A stretch of DNA of 64,000 nucleotides from Saprospiraceae bacterium (lineage in GTDB: Bacteria > Bacteroidota > Bacteroidia > Chitinophagales > Saprospiraceae): NCBI GenBank assembly GCA_016714085.1, contig JADJNW010000013.1, forward strand, positions 1 through 64,000, read 5' to 3'. This document shows positions 8,570 through 16,549 of the stretch, piece by piece. Position 1 is the stretch's first letter. The number at the start of each line of letters is the position of its first letter. The position numbers were made by a program, and so were the translations under genes. The notes under the pieces are model-generated. The model made no database searches. It was not told where the DNA came from and was given only the letters and a program-made list of their open reading frames with translations.

Positions 8570-8590
8570 GCTCCGAATGCCATTCGGAGC
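8570..8590. terminator. REP-like hairpin between convergent genes
   Basis: GCTCCGAAT-GCC-ATTCGGAGC: a perfect 9-bp stem with loop GCC, 6 nt after the etfA stop and 3 nt before the end of the convergent hydrolase gene. There is no T run, so termination is an inference. A sister copy lies at 48470-48490. Confidence 0.6.
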
Positions 8591-8593
8591 TAC

Positions 8594-9730
8594 TTACACC
8601 GTCCCACGGAAAACCTTTAAAATTTCCTTGGCAGTTGTCACCATTGCTTCATCGTAGCGATTACCAAGCATTACAATAACTAATTCTTGCACTGGATCAA
8701 TAATCAATACCCCATAACCGCCCATTGCTGTGCCGGTATGCGCATAGTATTTAGAACCATCTTCCGCCTCTCTTACGCCGATTCCAAAAGCATAACCCAC
8801 CGAAGTACTGTCAGATTTTGCAAAGCTCGTGAAATATTGCTCAACAGTTTCGGGCTGGATTAGTCTTCCCTTGATCACCGCTTGATGCAAGTGCACCAAG
8901 TCTACTGCTGTACCTACGTAGCCACCGCCGCCAAATTTGCAGCTATTGTCCACTTTTGGTGCTTCTACTCCGCGATTTTTATAGACATTCCAATATTGAT
9001 AAAATTTCACTTGATTTCGCACGGCAGCAGGTTGTTGGTCGAGCGCAATTGTTTCCAAACCAAGCGGAGCAAAAAAGTTTTGATGAATATATTCGTCGTA
9101 AGGCACACCACTCACAGCCTCCAGCACATGGCAAAGCAAGACGTACCCAAACGAAGTATAAGTATAACCTGCACCCGGCTCAAATTCTAATTTATCTTCA
9201 AGAAATACAGGCAAGGCCTCTTCCACCGTATTGCAATGATACTTACTGATTTTTTGCCATTCGTCTTTGCTATAATGCCGTACCCCGGCGGTATGACTCA
9301 AAAGCTGCGCAACCGTTACATCGCAATATTGCTCTGGCAAATCCGGTAAGTAGGTTGTGATGGCAGTGTCAATATTAAGTTTGCCTTCTTCCATCAATTT
9401 GGCAGCAGCGAGGCCAGCAATGGATTTGGAAAGACTATAATAACGGAACTGATGTTCGGGTGTAGCGTAAATTTTATTTTTGGCATCGGCCCAACCGAAG
9501 GCTTCTTTCCAAACGATTCGATCATGCATACCTACCGCGATAGAAACCCCCGGGAAATTATCTAATAGCTCGGTAAGCAGTTCCCGTCCTTCCTGAATTT
9601 CATGATAATAGCGGCTGCTAGGCTTGGGATTATCGGCACCTTGCGTACGAAAAGAAACATATTGCAATACAAAAAACAAGAATATCAATATAACGGCTCT
9701 TGACAAGGTCTTCTTATTCATGATCTTCAT
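8594..9730 (-). CDS. serine hydrolase of the beta-lactamase class C / esterase family
   Basis: A 378-residue penicillin-binding-protein-like serine hydrolase, probably exported. The N-terminus has a basic start and a hydrophobic segment (SRAVILIFLFFVLQYVSF) that could be a signal peptide or an anchor. The catalytic SxxK tetrad is in FRYYSLSKSIAGL, the second motif is a Tyr in GYTYTSFGYVLL, and the third is HTGTAMGGYG in place of the KTG of true beta-lactamases. Members include D-aminopeptidases, esterases and lipases, so a specific substrate cannot be given; an HTG third motif is common in the esterase/EstB and Pbp4* groups. It is a single gene divergent from the sensor kinase downstream on the map. 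Confidence 0.88.
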   Translation of the reverse strand: MKIMNKKTLSRAVILIFLFFVLQYVSFRTQGADNPKPSSRYYHEIQEGRELLTELLDNFPGVSIAVGMHDRIVWKEAFGWADAKNKIYATPEHQFRYYSLSKSIAGLAAAKLMEEGKLNIDTAITTYLPDLPEQYCDVTVAQLLSHTAGVRHYSKDEWQKISKYHCNTVEEALPVFLEDKLEFEPGAGYTYTSFGYVLLCHVLEAVSGVPYDEYIHQNFFAPLGLETIALDQQPAAVRNQVKFYQYWNVYKNRGVEAPKVDNSCKFGGGGYVGTAVDLVHLHQAVIKGRLIQPETVEQYFTSFAKSDSTSVGYAFGIGVREAEDGSKYYAHTGTAMGGYGVLIIDPVQELVIVMLGNRYDEAMVTTAKEILKVFRGTV

Positions 9731-9962
9731 GGTTCTTCAGCATCAATTTGCTATTAGGACGCATATTCTCAGGAAAGTTGCACTTTGAATACAAGGTTTA
9801 ACGTAAATTTTACATAATCAGCCAAATATATTCACAATTTATATCAAACGCAACGGCTTAGTGGAGCTTAATTTTTCTGAAAACTACGATTTTTTAATCC
9901 CAATTTATGCTTCCCGTCCCAACAGGCTTTACTTTTTGCAGCATTTTCGATTTCTTTACAAG

Positions 9963-11084
9963 ATGAAATTTGGTAAGCTTCCATTGCCCTATTGGGCCTT
10001 TATCCTGATCGGGTTTTTATTTGGATTACTGCTCGCAGGCCGCAGTTATCTACCTTATTTATATTGGGACGAAACCAACCAATATAACTGGCAACGCGCA
10101 GCTATTCCGCATCTTGTGAATTACACTTTTTGGGGCATCCTCGTACCTGTCGTCTATCATTTTTCACAAAAATACCCTTTGAACGACCTCTCTCGCCGGA
10201 GTGTACAAATAAAAGCATTTCTCATAAGCCTTGCTGTGGCTGCGTTTCACGAAATTGCCACGAATATCTTATGGCTGGGGCCTTTGCACCTCATGGGTAT
10301 CGAAAAAATCACGATGGAAATGGTGCATTATGTGTTAGGGAGTCTGGCGCCTTCCATTATTAGTCGCTTGATCGAATACTGGTTGCTGTTCTTTATATTT
10401 GCAGCAATTGATTATTATAAAATGTTCAAAAACAAGCAATTAGAATTGATAAAATTAGAAAATCAACTTTCTAATGCCGAGCTGAATGCGCTGCGATTGC
10501 AATTACATCCTCATTTTTTATTTAATACGTTGAATACCATCTCTTCTCTGATGGAAATCAGCATCAAGGATGCGCAGAAGATTGTTTCCAAACTAGGCAT
10601 TTTGCTGCGAACGCTTTTGGACAAAGAGCGCCGAAATTTGATTTCGCTTTCAGAAGAATTGAATTTTATCAAAAGCTATCTGGACATTGAGCAGGTGCGC
10701 TTTCACGATCGCTTGAAAATTGTTTATCAAATTGAGGAAGAAGTATTGGATGTGCCAGTCCCCGCGCTGATTCTACAACCTTTGGTAGAAAATGCCATCA
10801 AGCATGGTTTCTCCAAACAAGTCGGCGAAGGTAGGATTGCCTTGATCGCAAAAAAAATAGAATCCGGCATTCAACTCATTGTACAAGATGATGGCAAAGG
10901 CGCGGAGCAGACTTCAGAGGAGCTTTTGCAATCTGGTATTGGCTTGAGAAATGTGAAGGAGCGTCTGGAATTGCTCTACCGAGACAAGGCAAGTATGCGT
11001 ATTTTTACAATACCCGACAAGGGTTTTGAAGTACAAATTACCCTCCCAGATGAGCCAAACGGCCTGCAAAATCAGGTGTTATGA
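9963..11084 (+). CDS. LytS-type sensor histidine kinase
   Basis: Membrane histidine kinase of the LytS/YehU type that phosphorylates the LytTR regulator encoded next. The N-terminal half has about four hydrophobic segments (PYWAFILIGFLFGLLLAG, YTFWGILVPVVYHF, FLISLAVAAFHEIATNI, YWLLFFIFAAIDYY). The His-kinase domain follows with the phospho-acceptor motif LHPHFLFNTLNTISSLM, then the ATPase motifs LQPLVENAIKHGF and DDGKGA with GIGLRNVKERL. An upstream in-frame GTG at 9861 would add 34 odd residues; I prefer the ATG at 9963 because the membrane region begins right after it. The last four bases overlap the next gene (ATGA), indicating translational coupling. Signal unknown. Confidence 0.93.
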   Translation: MKFGKLPLPYWAFILIGFLFGLLLAGRSYLPYLYWDETNQYNWQRAAIPHLVNYTFWGILVPVVYHFSQKYPLNDLSRRSVQIKAFLISLAVAAFHEIATNILWLGPLHLMGIEKITMEMVHYVLGSLAPSIISRLIEYWLLFFIFAAIDYYKMFKNKQLELIKLENQLSNAELNALRLQLHPHFLFNTLNTISSLMEISIKDAQKIVSKLGILLRTLLDKERRNLISLSEELNFIKSYLDIEQVRFHDRLKIVYQIEEEVLDVPVPALILQPLVENAIKHGFSKQVGEGRIALIAKKIESGIQLIVQDDGKGAEQTSEELLQSGIGLRNVKERLELLYRDKASMRIFTIPDKGFEVQITLPDEPNGLQNQVL

Positions 11085-11869
11085 AGAAAATTCGTACTAT
11101 AATAGTAGATGATGAACCATTGGCGCGTGCGCGCATTCGCAAGTTGCTGGAACAAATAGAATATGTGACTATTATAGGCGAAGGAAAAAACGGCCGCGAT
11201 GCCCGCCGCTTGATGTCAGATTATGCGCCTGATCTTGCGTTTCTGGATATTCAAATGCCTGATTTTAATGGCTTTGAGGTATTGCAAAATAAGGATGAAG
11301 AAGATTTGCCATTCATTATTTTTGTGACCGCTTACGACCAATATGCCTTGCGTGCTTTTGATGTACACGCGGTAGATTATTTGCTAAAACCCTTTGATGA
11401 TGAGCGCTTTATGCAAGCATTAGAGCAGGCTCGAAAACAAATTCATCTCAATGAAAATGCCCTGTTGCATCAGAAAATGGTTCGACTTTTAGACGCGCAC
11501 CGCCATCGGCAAACAGAAGAGCTTACCGCATTTGAAATAAAAGAAAAAGGCAAAACCATCCTGGTCAACATCAACGATGTACATTGGCTGGAAGCGGAGG
11601 GAAACTATCTTTGTCTTCACCTTGCAAATCAGCAATATCTTATTCGGCAAACCTTGCAAGAGATTGAAAAACAATTGAATACGCAGATTTTTTTGCGCAT
11701 TCACCGCTCTGCGATCATCAATATTAATTATGTAAATAAAATAAAATACGAAGGCAATAATCAATATCGTTTTCATCTCAAAAATGGCGATAGTGTCCTT
11801 TCCAGCCGAAGCTACAAATCTACCGTAGTTGATTATATCGAAGACCAGGATTTGAAAGATAATGCTTAA
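11081..11869 (+). CDS. LytTR-family response regulator
   Basis: DNA-binding response regulator, partner of the preceding kinase. The receiver domain spans about residues 1-120: acidic pair in IIVDDEPLARARI, phospho-acceptor Asp in LAFLDIQMPDFNGFEVL, then FVTAYDQYALRAFDVHAVDYLLKP with the conserved Thr/Ala and Lys. The LytTR domain covers about 150-255 with INDVHWLEAEGNYLCLHL and FLRIHRSAIININYVNKI. LytTR proteins bind paired direct repeats, but I could not assign a target. Length (262 residues) and order match the many Bacteroidota LytS-LytR pairs. Confidence 0.95.
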   Translation: MKKIRTIIVDDEPLARARIRKLLEQIEYVTIIGEGKNGRDARRLMSDYAPDLAFLDIQMPDFNGFEVLQNKDEEDLPFIIFVTAYDQYALRAFDVHAVDYLLKPFDDERFMQALEQARKQIHLNENALLHQKMVRLLDAHRHRQTEELTAFEIKEKGKTILVNINDVHWLEAEGNYLCLHLANQQYLIRQTLQEIEKQLNTQIFLRIHRSAIININYVNKIKYEGNNQYRFHLKNGDSVLSSRSYKSTVVDYIEDQDLKDNA

Positions 11870-12012
11870 TATTAGTCTTGTTCAAAAATAAATTTACTAC
11901 ATTTTAAAAATTTAATAAAATTCTGATTATCAATTATTTAAATAATTTTATGCTTTATTTTTTTGAATATTATTATTATTCAAAGGATAAATATTATACT
12001 GTATAATAAAAA

Positions 12013-12061
12013 AGACTCCTACTTACTTCCGACCTCGTACTTCCAACTTCGTACTTCGTAA
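12013..12061. repeat. imperfect word repeat (ACTTCGTAC type)
   Basis: Variants CTTACTTCC, ACCTCGTAC, TTCCAACTTC, GTACTTCGTA follow each other with 8-10 bp spacing. It resembles the left arm of the folded-back word repeats elsewhere in the window, but no clear right arm is seen. Confidence 0.5.
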
Positions 12062-12123
12062 AACCATTTGTCACAATTTCTGGCACTCGCCACAAAGTCT
12101 TTCCACATTTTATAGCTTCCTTT

Positions 12124-12131
12124 TAAATTTG
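12124..12131 (+). promoter_or_regulatory. candidate -7 promoter element for the DUF2911 gene
   Basis: TAAATTTG matches TAnnTTTG, 84 nt before the start codon. Confidence 0.45.
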
Positions 12132-12215
12132 GGCATAAGCAGTTGATTTAGTTTAAGTTTCAACGCCCGACATCATATTTTAATCACCCGATTTTTTCAT
12201 CAAAACCTGATTCTT

Positions 12216-13511
12216 ATGCGACACATTACAAAATTTTTCGGATTAATATTTTTTTTCATACTAATTCAAGATTTCGCATTCGCACAAACCTCCGTCACCA
12301 AAACGCCCGACGCCAGCCCGAAAGCGGCGGTCATGCAAACGATTGGCTTAACCGATATTAAAGTGGTGTACCACCGTCCGGCGGTAAAAGGCAGAGCAGT
12401 GTGGGGAAACATGGTGCCTTACAATGCAGTGTGGCGGGCAGGTGCCAACGATAATACTGTGATTTCTTTTTCGACCGATGTAAAAATTGAAGGAAAAGAG
12501 TTGAAAGCAGGAACTTATGGTTTGCATATGTTGCCAAAGGAGAACGAGTGCGAAGTCATTTTTTCTAATAACAGCACAGCTTGGGGAAGTTTTTCTTACA
12601 ACCAGGCAGAAGATGCGCTTCGCGTGACGATTCAACCGCAGAAAACTACACAATTTTATGAGTGGTTGGCTTATGAATTTGAAAATCCATCCGCTACTGC
12701 TGCAACCTGTGTACTCAAATGGGAAAACAAGTCATTTCCTTTTAAAATTGAAGCCAATACTCCGGAACTTGTAGTGGCTAGTTTGCGCTCGCAACTCCAG
12801 AACAAAGCAGGATTTAACTGGATTGGCTATAACGAGGCTGCCAATTATTGCCTCAATAATGAAGTACAACTCCAGCAGGGACTCGCTTGGGCTACGCAAT
12901 CGGTTTTTGTGAACCCGCAGCCAGTTAATATGCTTACCAAAGCTCGGCTCACAGGTAAAATCAATGGCGCTGGCGACAAAGCAAAAGAACTGGAACTCAC
13001 TTTGACCACGCTTGAAAATGATTTGAAAACTTTTCCGGTGACCTGGAAAGAATACCTCGGCGCTGCGAATTATGCGCAGCAAAATGGCAATTTGGATAAG
13101 GCTTTGGCTTGGGCCGACGAATCCGTGAAAAGGCATCAAGCGATGAGCAATATGATTGCAAAATCGAATATTCTACAAGCTAAAGGCGATACAAAAGGAG
13201 CAGAAAATGTGAAAAAAGTAGCTATTGAAAAAGGTACAAATGCTGAATTAAACGCTTATGGCTACCAATTGCTCTTCGCAGGAAACATGGCCGGAGCAAT
13301 CGAAATCTTTGAGGCCAATACCCAGAAAAATCCAACAGATCCAAACGTTTGGGACAGTCTCGGAGAAGGATATTTCACAGCAGGAGAAAAAGAAAAAGCA
13401 ATCAAAGCATTCAAAAAATCACTTTCGCTGAATCCGCCAGCGAATGTGAAAGCCAATTCGATGAAGTTTCTGGCCCAATTGGGCGTAAACGCGGATGACA
13501 TAAAGCCTTGA
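12216..13511 (+). CDS. DUF2911 domain protein with C-terminal TPR repeats
   Basis: A 431-residue exported protein. The N-terminus is a signal peptide (ITKFFGLIFFFILIQDFAFA then Q). The DUF2911 domain occupies about residues 30-175, with IGLTDIKVVYHRPAVKGR, VPYNAVWRAGANDNTVISF and KAGTYGLHMLPKENE. The C-terminal third contains helix pairs typical of TPR, the clearest being DPNVWDSLGEGYFTAGEKEKAI followed by FKKSLSLNPPANV. DUF2911 proteins are abundant in Bacteroidota and have no known biochemical function; periplasmic or outer-membrane location is inferred from the signal peptide. It is monocistronic and ends before a word-repeat hairpin and a terminator. Confidence 0.9.
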   Translation: MRHITKFFGLIFFFILIQDFAFAQTSVTKTPDASPKAAVMQTIGLTDIKVVYHRPAVKGRAVWGNMVPYNAVWRAGANDNTVISFSTDVKIEGKELKAGTYGLHMLPKENECEVIFSNNSTAWGSFSYNQAEDALRVTIQPQKTTQFYEWLAYEFENPSATAATCVLKWENKSFPFKIEANTPELVVASLRSQLQNKAGFNWIGYNEAANYCLNNEVQLQQGLAWATQSVFVNPQPVNMLTKARLTGKINGAGDKAKELELTLTTLENDLKTFPVTWKEYLGAANYAQQNGNLDKALAWADESVKRHQAMSNMIAKSNILQAKGDTKGAENVKKVAIEKGTNAELNAYGYQLLFAGNMAGAIEIFEANTQKNPTDPNVWDSLGEGYFTAGEKEKAIKAFKKSLSLNPPANVKANSMKFLAQLGVNADDIKP

Positions 13512-13546
13512 AAATGCAATCACCCGGTTCTTTTTTTATTAGAAAA

Positions 13547-13632
13547 TAGACATTAGACGATAGATTTTAGAAGGTTCGAGTTTAAAGTTGAGATTGGTAG
13601 TCTAATATCTAAAGTCTATTGTCTAACGTCTC
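13547..13632. repeat. folded-back word repeat (TAGACATTAGAC type)
   Basis: Left arm 13547-13571 repeats a TAGA-based word; right arm 13608-13632 repeats TCTA-based words (TCTAAAGTCTATTGTC). Paired antiparallel, the 25-nt arms match at 21 positions, and two of the four mismatches would be G-U in RNA. It sits just before a bidirectional terminator. Confidence 0.7.
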
Positions 13633-13651
13633 AAGAAAAAATGGCACGTTG

Positions 13652-13685
13652 CGGCTGGCTTCAAAAGTGAGGCCGGCCGTTTTTT
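13652..13685. terminator. bidirectional rho-independent terminator
   Basis: An 11-bp GC-rich stem (13652-13662 with 13669-13679; two G-T pairs) and loop AAAAGT, followed by T6 on the plus strand. On the minus strand the same hairpin is followed by a T run from the A6 at 13636-13641. It serves the DUF2911 gene and the convergent lrp gene, whose stop codon lies in the T run. Confidence 0.85.
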
Positions 13686-14148
13686 ATTCTAATGGAAGTG
13701 CAGTTGAATGTTTGATTTCTGTCATTACAAAAGAGCTTTGTACATTGCCGATATTTTCGAGTACCGCCAATTTATTCACGATAAAATCTTGATAAGCAGT
13801 CATATTTATGGCGATTACCTTGAGCAAATAGTCAAACATACCTGCGATATGATAGCATTCAATAACTTGAGGCAATGAACGCACCTCCTGTTCAAATTGC
13901 ACAAGGAAAGGACGCGAATGCTCTTTCAACTGCACATTGCAGAACGCTACAAGCGATAAACCCACCTTGGCCCGGTCTAATAGCGCCACATATTGTCGGA
14001 TATAACCATTTTCTTCCAACCGTTTAATCCGCTCATACACAGGGGTTGTCGTCATGCCAATATGGGCAGCGATTTCTTTATTCGTAAAACGAGCATTTTC
14101 CTGCAAGAGCGACAGAATGCGCAAATCCATTGGGTCTAATCCTTTCAT
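13684..14148 (-). CDS. Lrp/AsnC-family transcriptional regulator
   Basis: Feast/famine regulator of 154 residues. The N-terminal winged HTH reads DLRILSLLQENARFTNKEIA and IGMTTTPVYERIKRLEENG. The C-terminal RAM domain, which binds amino acids and forms octamers, contains VIECYHIAGMFDYLLKVIA. It is divergent from a Cys/Met-metabolism PLP enzyme, the usual arrangement for a local Lrp regulator and its target. Two Lrp-consensus boxes lie between the genes, one starting 4 nt upstream of this start codon, which implies autoregulation. The effector amino acid is not deducible; methionine, cysteine or branched-chain amino acids are plausible from the neighbour. Confidence 0.95.
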   Translation of the reverse strand: MKGLDPMDLRILSLLQENARFTNKEIAAHIGMTTTPVYERIKRLEENGYIRQYVALLDRAKVGLSLVAFCNVQLKEHSRPFLVQFEQEVRSLPQVIECYHIAGMFDYLLKVIAINMTAYQDFIVNKLAVLENIGNVQSSFVMTEIKHSTALPLE

Positions 14149-14151
14149 TTA

Positions 14152-14166
14152 TAGAAAATTTTTCTG
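14152..14166. promoter_or_regulatory. Lrp-type operator next to the lrp start
   Basis: TAGAAAATTTTTCTG agrees at all 15 positions with the E. coli Lrp selection consensus YAGHAWATTWTDCTR. It lies just upstream of the lrp ATG, where binding would repress lrp. Confidence 0.6.
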
Positions 14167-14254
14167 CAAAAAGCACATTTTCAAGAGAAAAATAGAAAAA
14201 ATACAGATTAAAAATGCAGATAATAGTTTTATTTTCCCCTAATGATCTATGTCA

Positions 14255-14269
14255 TAGAATTTTATTCTA
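14255..14269. promoter_or_regulatory. second Lrp-type operator before the PLP-enzyme gene
   Basis: TAGAATTTTATTCTA is a perfect palindrome with a 3-bp centre and agrees at 14 of 15 positions with YAGHAWATTWTDCTR. Its centre is 103 bp from the first box, about ten helical turns, and 54 nt upstream of the PLP-enzyme start. Confidence 0.6.
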
Positions 14270-14322
14270 AGAAATATGAAATTTGACAAAAAATATGTCC
14301 TAACCAAATTAAAATTATAGCT

Positions 14323-15624
14323 ATGTCAGATCATCATTTTCATCCTGAAAGCCTGATGATGAGCTACGGGTACAAACCTGAGCTCTCGGAAGGTGCGATC
14401 AAGTGCCCAATTTTTCAAACTTCCACATTTGTTTTTCGCAATGCGGAGCAAGGTAAAGCATTTTTTGAAGTGGCCTATGGCCTGCGCGAACAAGGTAAAA
14501 ACGAAGAATTAGGCTTGATATACAGCCGTTTAAATAATCCAGACCTCGAAATTTTGGAAAACCGCCTGACACTTTGGGATAAAGCCGAAGATTGTGCGGT
14601 ATTTGAAAGCGGAATGTCCGCCATTTCTACAGTGCTGTTTGAGTTCTTGAAACCAGGCGATTTACTTTTGTACAGTAGCCCTTTGTACGGCGGAACGGCT
14701 CATTTTATAAGCGAGGTGTTGACCAAATTTGGAGTAGAAGTAATGGGATTTCATGCTGGAATGGGAGAATCTGAAATCCTGACTATGCTCGATGCTTCTG
14801 ATAAAAGGAATAAATTGGCTATGATTTACGTAGAAACACCTGCCAATCCTACTAATGCAGTGATTGACCTTGAGCTTATTCGTCAATTGGCGGATGATTG
14901 TTCTTCTTGGGATAAGCGTGTACTAGTAGCGGTGGACAATACCTATATGGGACTGCTTTGGCAGCACCCGCTCAAATGGGATGCAGATTTGGTGCTATAT
15001 TCTGCAACCAAATACATCGGTGGGCACAGCGATGTGATTGCCGGTGCTTGTCTTGGTTCTAAAGCATTGATTAAAAGAGTAAAAACCTTGCGTACTTTCC
15101 TGGGCAATATGGCAGGCCCTTGGACGGGCTGGCTTTTGCTTCGAAGCTTAGAGACCCTCAAAATTCGCATGGAGCAGCAGGCGCAAAACGCGCAGATTGT
15201 TGCTGAATATTTAGCCTTGCATCCAAAGGTTGAAAAGGTACATTATCTTGGCTTACTGACAGAGCTTGATGGCGAGCAGTATGATATTTATAGAAAGCAG
15301 TGCACTTCGCCCGGCGCTATGGTGTCCTTTGAGATAAAAGGTGGTGAACATGAAGCTTTTATTTTTCTCAATAACCTGAAAATGGTGAAGCTCGCAGTAA
15401 GCCTCGGCAGCACGGAATCGCTTGCGCAACACCCGGCAACGATGACTCATGCAGGTATTCCTGTTGAAGAAAAAAAACAAATGGGTATTACCGAAAATCT
15501 TATTCGATTGTCGATTGGTGTAGAAAACGTGAATGACTTGCTCTGGGATATCAGTCAAGCTTTAGAGAAAATAACCATTGAAGAAGAAAAAGCAATAAGC
15601 AGGGCTTCATCAAGTTTTGTCTAA
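14323..15624 (+). CDS. Cys/Met-metabolism PLP-dependent enzyme (cystathionine gamma-synthase / methionine gamma-lyase type)
   Basis: A 433-residue fold-type I PLP enzyme of the trans-sulphuration family. The phosphate-binding and Tyr region is in LIYSRLNNPDLEILENRL. FESGMSAISTVL and SSPLYGGTAHFISEVL follow, VETPANPTNAVID and VAVDNTYMGLLWQHPL carry the Asp that holds the pyridine nitrogen, and the Schiff-base Lys is in VLYSATKYIGGHSDVIAG. The C-terminal domain has AVSLGSTESLAQHPATMTHAGI. The enzyme carries insertions relative to MetB (after NAEQGKAFFEVAYGLRE). Family members share the fold but differ in reaction (gamma-synthase, gamma-lyase, beta-lyase, sulphhydrylase), so the exact substrate is open. 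Divergence from an lrp gene and proximity to cysE and cysteine synthase support sulphur amino acid metabolism. Confidence 0.9.
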   Translation: MSDHHFHPESLMMSYGYKPELSEGAIKCPIFQTSTFVFRNAEQGKAFFEVAYGLREQGKNEELGLIYSRLNNPDLEILENRLTLWDKAEDCAVFESGMSAISTVLFEFLKPGDLLLYSSPLYGGTAHFISEVLTKFGVEVMGFHAGMGESEILTMLDASDKRNKLAMIYVETPANPTNAVIDLELIRQLADDCSSWDKRVLVAVDNTYMGLLWQHPLKWDADLVLYSATKYIGGHSDVIAGACLGSKALIKRVKTLRTFLGNMAGPWTGWLLLRSLETLKIRMEQQAQNAQIVAEYLALHPKVEKVHYLGLLTELDGEQYDIYRKQCTSPGAMVSFEIKGGEHEAFIFLNNLKMVKLAVSLGSTESLAQHPATMTHAGIPVEEKKQMGITENLIRLSIGVENVNDLLWDISQALEKITIEEEKAISRASSSFV

Positions 15625-16326
15625 GAATTTAAACAGTTGAACGACATCCGACAAATTTGTTAAATCCAAATCGTGTTTTTTGCTGAGTTGCCGAATGCGA
15701 TCTCTATAGGATGGAAGCGCTTTTTCAATACTTTTGCGGGTGAGTTTCAGTTTTTGATAAGATTGATTTTCAGGAGCTTGAAGCCAAATATTCTCAATCG
15801 TCGCTATTTCCCGATGCCCGTCAGAAGTGGCGTAAGGCGTAGCGTAGGGCTGGAATATGCGTTTGTGAATTTGCCGAAACAACTTGAATTTGCCCTCGTG
15901 TAGGATTTCAAAGAAAATCGGGCTATTGTTCAAATTTCCTAGCAATCGGTCTTCTGTTTCTATAATAAAAGATCGATAATTATATGAATCTCCTTGAATT
16001 TCAATCTTTTGGATACTCAAAGGACTAATCATTCCAACGGAACCATCTCGTAATTGCACCAAAACCAATTGACTCACCAAATCGATATTTATCAAAATAT
16101 CCGTGGTAGCGCTATCCTGGTTTTTTAAAAACAATCGTCCATTGCGCCATCCTTCATTCAAATAAGGCGAACCCTGAACATTGGCATAGCGATTGCTATT
16201 ACTGCCTTCGCTGCGCACATTGGCAATGCGGCGAAGCGCCAATTCGGTGGCTTCTAAATCATTAAATTGAGCTTTAATAGGCGTGAAACCAAGCAATAAA
16301 ACGGCAAACAAGAAGCAAGTCTTCAT
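15610..16326 (-). CDS. exported protein of unknown function
   Basis: Not recognised. From the ATG at 16326 it has 238 residues and begins with a signal peptide (MKTCFLFAVLLLGFTPIKAQ). An upstream TTG at 16353 would lie in the candidate -7 element, so the ATG is preferred. The mature part has NLNNSPIFFEILHEGKFKLFRQIHKRI and ends in a charged helical region with LSDVVQLFKFLDK. The pattern (short beta-rich stretch, then a helical basic C-terminus) resembles several uncharacterised Bacteroidota periplasmic proteins. Its 3' end overlaps the 3' end of the convergent PLP-enzyme gene by 15 bp. Confidence 0.75.
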   Translation of the reverse strand: MKTCFLFAVLLLGFTPIKAQFNDLEATELALRRIANVRSEGSNSNRYANVQGSPYLNEGWRNGRLFLKNQDSATTDILINIDLVSQLVLVQLRDGSVGMISPLSIQKIEIQGDSYNYRSFIIETEDRLLGNLNNSPIFFEILHEGKFKLFRQIHKRIFQPYATPYATSDGHREIATIENIWLQAPENQSYQKLKLTRKSIEKALPSYRDRIRQLSKKHDLDLTNLSDVVQLFKFLDKT

Positions 16327-16350
16327 AGCAAATATCGTTTGGGTGATTTT

Positions 16351-16358
16351 CAAAATTA
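16351..16358 (-). promoter_or_regulatory. candidate -7 promoter element
   Basis: Minus strand TAATTTTG fits TAnnTTTG, about 25 nt before the ATG at 16326; it supports that start for the exported protein. Confidence 0.4.
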
Positions 16359-16549
16359 AATTCCGGGAAAGGGAATTGCGTGAAAATAATTACTGCAATG
16401 AAAAGTTTTACTAAACTGCTTATTTTTATACAAATTCTGCTAATTAACGACTTAATAAAGTTTCAAAATGAAATTATCCTTTTTTGCAATGCAACTTTTT
16501 AAGTTATGATACGCTTTAACAAAGACAAATCTGTTGTAAATTGTTGCTC

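Larger units (their letters stand above)
11870..12215. other. 346-bp intergenic region
   Basis: Very AT-rich at first (about 11890-12005), then a word-repeat block based on ACTTCGTA (12013-12061), then a candidate promoter for the DUF2911 gene. No gene or strong rho-independent terminator is evident. Confidence 0.6.

Noticed and set aside
9861..9962. GTG start for the LytS-type kinase
   Set aside because: The additional 34 residues are not membrane-like or family-like; a near-consensus promoter motif lies in that stretch, so ATG 9963 is preferred.
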